A program made the position numbers and the translations under genes. DNA of 64,000 nt from UBA3839 sp963627995. GTDB lineage: Bacteria > Bacteroidota > Bacteroidia > Bacteroidales > Bacteroidaceae. The DNA lies in the NCBI GenBank assembly GCA_963627995.1, contig CAVGCV010000002.1, positions 196,171 through 260,170 of the forward strand, read 5' to 3'. Under the pieces are notes generated by a model that had not been told where the DNA came from, did no database searches, and saw only the letters and a list, made by a program, of their open reading frames with translations. Below are positions 61,189-64,000 of the stretch, piece after piece (position 1 is the stretch's first letter; every line of letters begins with the position of its first letter).

Positions 61189-62356
61189 ACAAATGATAAT
61201 TTACTGATGCTTGGCCGTTCATTAGAAGCGGCAATAATTCGTCTCGCTGCTTAGTGAGTTCTTCGTTTTCTTGTTGTCTCAATAGTTGTTCGTCAAGCAT
61301 AGGCTTTACCGCATCTACAAATTTCTTACATATCGTTTCATTAAAACCAAAACGAAAATCTGCTAAATCACCTAAGACAATGTATGGTATAGAAGAGCCA
61401 TGTTTACCCCCACTATATATGGGTTGAAATAAGTATCTCAATGTGTAATAGAAGAATGAAATGTTACGCACATCTTCATCTAAAACGCAAGCATACGTTC
61501 TTTGATACAAATCGAATTTACCATTATAGAAACCAACTCGCCCTGTATAGCTTCCATTTCCAGAAACTAACACAGCATATCCGTCATAAATATATTCGTT
61601 AGAAGATATAGGCTCCGGTGCGCAAGAAAAGAACTTGTAACTTCCAGGAATAGCTTTGGACACATCTTTCTTACCTGTGAAAATTCTCATGAAATCCTTG
61701 ATTTTACAATCTACCCAACTTTTCGGTATCTCACGCTTCAGCTTCTCATTCCACACCATAGCACCGCCGCTTGACTTGTAAGGCTTGCCCTCCTCATTCG
61801 GGAAGTCAAACTGCACAAACCAATAGTCATAGAGTTGCTTTGCCATTGACTCTAAAGTGGCATTTATTTGATGGTTGAGTTCAATTTTGCGGTCTATGTC
61901 AGAGAGGCATTTTGCAATGTCTCTCTGTTCCCTTAATGAAGGGTGGATTAAAACTTCCATACCTTCCATATTCTCTTTAGTAATGTGTAACATAGTACTA
62001 CCATGTACACAACCCATAAAAGAGTTTGTCATAAATTTAAGCATATAATAGAGGTATATTTTATCTATCTTGTCTGAATTTATAACTTTCCAAATATGGT
62101 AATGGTATATGGTTTTATCTTCATTCCAAATATGAGGTCCAAAGTTACAAGCCCATGCGTACAGTAAATCTCCTTTGTTGCAGTACTTATCTGATTCCAA
62201 CTCCATATCTGAAAAATACCAAGAGTTGTTACCACCAGATAAGTTGCCGACCCTGACTATTTTGTATTTACCGGACTCTTGCAATTCCGGCTGTAAGTAG
62301 GCACGTCCATTGATGAATTTACATAAATCCCCTAACTTATATTTCTTCAATTCCAT
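61136..62356 (-). CDS. hsdS: Type I restriction enzyme specificity subunit
   Basis: A 406-residue HsdS. Two target-recognition domains each end in a coiled-coil spacer. TRD1 covers about 1-145 (KYKLGDLCKFINGRAYLQPE) and spacer 1 is HPSLREQRDIAKCLSDIDRK. TRD2 covers about 205-350, and spacer 2 ends LTKQRDELLPLLMNGQASVN. The last 20 residues (SSSVHSRAASRRHHFHQ) are not HsdS-like and are encoded by the out-of-frame relic of another hsdS, so the end is a fusion. It determines the DNA site recognised by the HsdM/HsdR complex, whose genes must lie beyond the window. It is 4 bp after the YhcG-like gene. Confidence 0.9.
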   Translation of the reverse strand: MELKKYKLGDLCKFINGRAYLQPELQESGKYKIVRVGNLSGGNNSWYFSDMELESDKYCNKGDLLYAWACNFGPHIWNEDKTIYHYHIWKVINSDKIDKIYLYYMLKFMTNSFMGCVHGSTMLHITKENMEGMEVLIHPSLREQRDIAKCLSDIDRKIELNHQINATLESMAKQLYDYWFVQFDFPNEEGKPYKSSGGAMVWNEKLKREIPKSWVDCKIKDFMRIFTGKKDVSKAIPGSYKFFSCAPEPISSNEYIYDGYAVLVSGNGSYTGRVGFYNGKFDLYQRTYACVLDEDVRNISFFYYTLRYLFQPIYSGGKHGSSIPYIVLGDLADFRFGFNETICKKFVDAVKPMLDEQLLRQQENEELTKQRDELLPLLMNGQASVNYHLSSSVHSRAASRRHHFHQ

Positions 62357-62360
62357 AGAA

Positions 62361-63389
62361 TTATTCCTTTTTGTTCTGCTGTTGAGCCAACCGCTTTACC
62401 TCGTTGATTTCGTCAATCAATTGTTCTGTTGAGGGCAGGTACAGTCTATATTCGCTTGCAAGAATGTTCTTACTGTCCTCGGGCAATGTCATTCGCACCA
62501 CAGTATCGTTTTTGGCGGTGCAGAGCAGAATGCCTATTGTAGGATTCTCTTCGGGGAGTTTCTCTGTACGGTCGTAATAGTTGACATACATTTGCAGTTG
62601 CCCCAAATCCTGATGTGTCAGTTCTCCAGTCTTTAGTTCAATGATGACATGACATTTCAAGAGCCGATTGAAAAAGACGAGGTCGACAAAGAACTCCGTA
62701 TCTTCGAGCAGAATGCGTTTCTGGCGGGCAACAAACGAGAAACCTTTCCCCATTTCGAGCAGGAAGTCGGCAAGGTGCGATATTATGGCAGACTCCAAGT
62801 CTTTCTCATAGTAACTGCTTTCCTTGTGCAAGCCAAGAAATTCAAGCACCATAGGGTCTTTTATTATCTCTGTCGGGCTTTCGGGAATGCGTTCTTTGCG
62901 AGCGATTGCCAAAACGCTCTCCTTGTCGTTGCTCATCAGCAGACGCTCATAGAGCATAGAGTTTATCTGACGTTCGGTCTCGCGTCCTGTCCATCCGTTG
63001 TTAACCGACTCCAGCTCATAATACTCCCGTTTGTCGGGGTCCGGTATCTGAATCAGCAACCGGTATTGCGTCCAGTTCAATTGGGAACGCAGTGCGTTCC
63101 CAATTGGGTATGTCCTGTAAAATTGTCGGCAAAACTTAAGTTGACGGTAACTGAAACCACTTCCAAATTCGGGTTCCAAGCGTTTTGCAAGGTTTTGCAG
63201 AATGTAGGCTCCATAGTCAGCACGTTCTTTCCCCTTTTGTTCTTCGTCAAAAATTCGCTTTCCCATTTGCCAATACATCTGCACGCGGCAAAAGTCGACA
63301 CTTCTCACAGCATTGGCTCTTGACGATTCTATTATCTGACGCGCTTCACTATACAGCGCATCTATGTGTAGTTCTGATATATTGCTCAT
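62361..63389 (-). CDS. DUF1016 / YhcG-type PD-(D/E)XK nuclease-domain protein
   Basis: A 342-residue protein. The N-terminal DUF1016 part (about 1-165) has YGAYILQNLAKRLEPEFGSG and FSYRQLKFCRQFYRTYP. The C-terminal part (about 175-335) is a PD-(D/E)XK nuclease-like domain with EFFVDLVFFNRLLKCHVIIE followed by LKTGE. Such proteins are often found inside type I restriction loci of Bacteroidales, next to rhuM and hsdS, as here, but their job is not settled. AT-rich composition shows that it belongs to the acquired segment. Confidence 0.88.
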   Translation of the reverse strand: MSNISELHIDALYSEARQIIESSRANAVRSVDFCRVQMYWQMGKRIFDEEQKGKERADYGAYILQNLAKRLEPEFGSGFSYRQLKFCRQFYRTYPIGNALRSQLNWTQYRLLIQIPDPDKREYYELESVNNGWTGRETERQINSMLYERLLMSNDKESVLAIARKERIPESPTEIIKDPMVLEFLGLHKESSYYEKDLESAIISHLADFLLEMGKGFSFVARQKRILLEDTEFFVDLVFFNRLLKCHVIIELKTGELTHQDLGQLQMYVNYYDRTEKLPEENPTIGILLCTAKNDTVVRMTLPEDSKNILASEYRLYLPSTEQLIDEINEVKRLAQQQNKKE

Positions 63390-63446
63390 TTTGCCATTGT
63401 CTTTTTATTTATGCCTTTATTCCTTTCCTTTTAACAGAAACATCTG

Positions 63447-64000
63447 TTATTTCTTGCCCTGTAGCCTTCTCACTTCCTTATCAAAGTCAGAATCTATGCG
63501 TTGCATGCGGTTGAAGATGTCATACTCTGCTTCGGCTTTCTCCTTTGCCTGTGCCGCAGATATTTTGCCTTTGTCGGGTAGAATCTGATAGCGGCGGAAA
63601 GTGAGGAACTCATTGACACTTGCCGAGAACTGTGACATGTTGAAAGTGTTCTCGCGCTCTACAAGGTCTTCGATATAGTCGAAGAACCCCGTGACGGCAC
63701 GCTCGAGTTGTCGGATTTCCTTTTCTTGCAGATAGTTCTTGGCGATGCTTACATCCGATTTCAGCACCCGTCCGTCGGGAGCGTTCTTCCAAGTGGTCAG
63801 TCCCATGTGGTCTTTGGTATGGTCAGCCTTTGAGTATATGATTTCCGCCGCTGTCTGTCCTGTGATGGCATAGTGGAAAAGGTTTTGTATCATCGCATAA
63901 AAATCGCGCGTGGTTGGAGAGTTGCGGTCGTAGTCGGTGCTGCACTCCGCATAGATGTCGGTAATCTGTTGCCAGATGCGCCGCTCACTTGCACGTATAG
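63447..64000 (-). CDS. RhuM family protein (5' end outside window)
   Basis: The frame stays open to the window edge, so at least 184 C-terminal residues are seen and the start is missing. Sequence includes YAECSTDYDRNSPTTRDFYA, MIQNLFHYAITGQTAAEIIY, then HTKDHMGLTTWKNAPDGRVL, blocks of the RhuM family. An ATG at 63893 is internal. RhuM proteins (named from Salmonella SPI-3) recur in type I restriction loci of gut bacteria together with YhcG and HsdS; their biochemical role is unknown. The C-terminal part is helical with charged repeats. Confidence 0.85.
   Translation of the reverse strand, partial: IRASERRIWQQITDIYAECSTDYDRNSPTTRDFYAMIQNLFHYAITGQTAAEIIYSKADHTKDHMGLTTWKNAPDGRVLKSDVSIAKNYLQEKEIRQLERAVTGFFDYIEDLVERENTFNMSQFSASVNEFLTFRRYQILPDKGKISAAQAKEKAEAEYDIFNRMQRIDSDFDKEVRRLQGKK

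Overview
ORGANISM. The window is GC-rich and reads like a chromosome of the Bacteroidales, most likely Prevotellaceae or a close relative. Three things suggest this. Many genes have the Bacteroidetes -7 promoter element (TAnnTTTG) in place of a TATAAT box. Secreted proteins end in the short tail seen in Prevotella exported proteins (FYSLSG...G-I-IVR, YDLTG...GVYIVGGQKI). Families such as NigD, DUF4924, BspA/DUF285 and the RhuM-YhcG-HsdS cluster are typical of the order. Species cannot be named from sequence reading alone. Two stretches, about 46.0-50.5 kb and 61.14 kb to the end, are clearly AT-richer and look acquired.

LAYOUT. 0-2.7 kb: surface-glycan genes (acyltransferase, LicD, glycosyltransferase). 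2.8-5.5 kb: a sugar-acid SDR, an ECF sigma factor and fmt. 5.7-10.6 kb: a large exported protein with a small partner and a GH43-like enzyme. 10.8-12.8 kb: a flotillin/NfeD-like membrane pair. 13.0-13.3 kb: a possible structured RNA. 13.7-17.3 kb: a xylan-oligosaccharide cluster (symporter, GH10, GH43). 17.4-19.2 kb: an adenine methyltransferase whose restriction partner appears destroyed. 19.3-28.2 kb: housekeeping genes (ROK kinase, asparaginase, LysE-type exporter, RmlD, RF3, Sua5-type protein, ClC channel). 28.2-31.5 kb: an AraC relic and a GH127 enzyme. 31.6-33.0 kb: a BspA-like lipoprotein. 33.4-38.2 kb: a complete L-rhamnose operon. 38.2-44.9 kb: a flavoprotein, UDP-glucose dehydrogenase and an alginate-lyase-like enzyme. 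45.0-45.7 kb: a NigD-like lipoprotein. 46.3-50.2 kb: a mobile restriction-modification island. 50.6-53.6 kb: an Ig-like lipoprotein and a sigma/beta-barrel operon. 53.9-57.6 kb: lipid A/LPS decoration genes. 57.6-60.3 kb: a membrane-spanning AraC regulator. 61.0-64.0 kb: part of a type I restriction locus.

MOST INTERESTING SYSTEM. At 46.3-50.2 kb an XRE regulator, an EcoRI-family adenine methyltransferase, a DUF262-HNH nuclease and a tyrosine recombinase lie in a row. Between methyltransferase and nuclease are two silent, promoterless C-terminal ends for the methyltransferase, one in each orientation. Each starts at the same short DNA repeat (TTGAAATCTTAGG, extended to 19 bp in inverted orientation) that also lies inside the expressed gene at the conserved FEILG codons. 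Recombination at these repeats would swap the methyltransferase C-terminus in frame. This looks like a shufflon-type, phase-variable modification enzyme with its own recombinase. The architecture is seen in the sequence; the switching is inferred.

OTHER THEMES. Restriction systems here are repeatedly broken or recombined (18.99 kb, 47.5-48.0 kb, 61.0-61.2 kb). A palindromic interspersed repeat of about 112 bp occurs three times (13.4, 39.5 and 45.8 kb). Three identical palindromes with exact 22-bp spacing lie upstream of the rhamnose operon.
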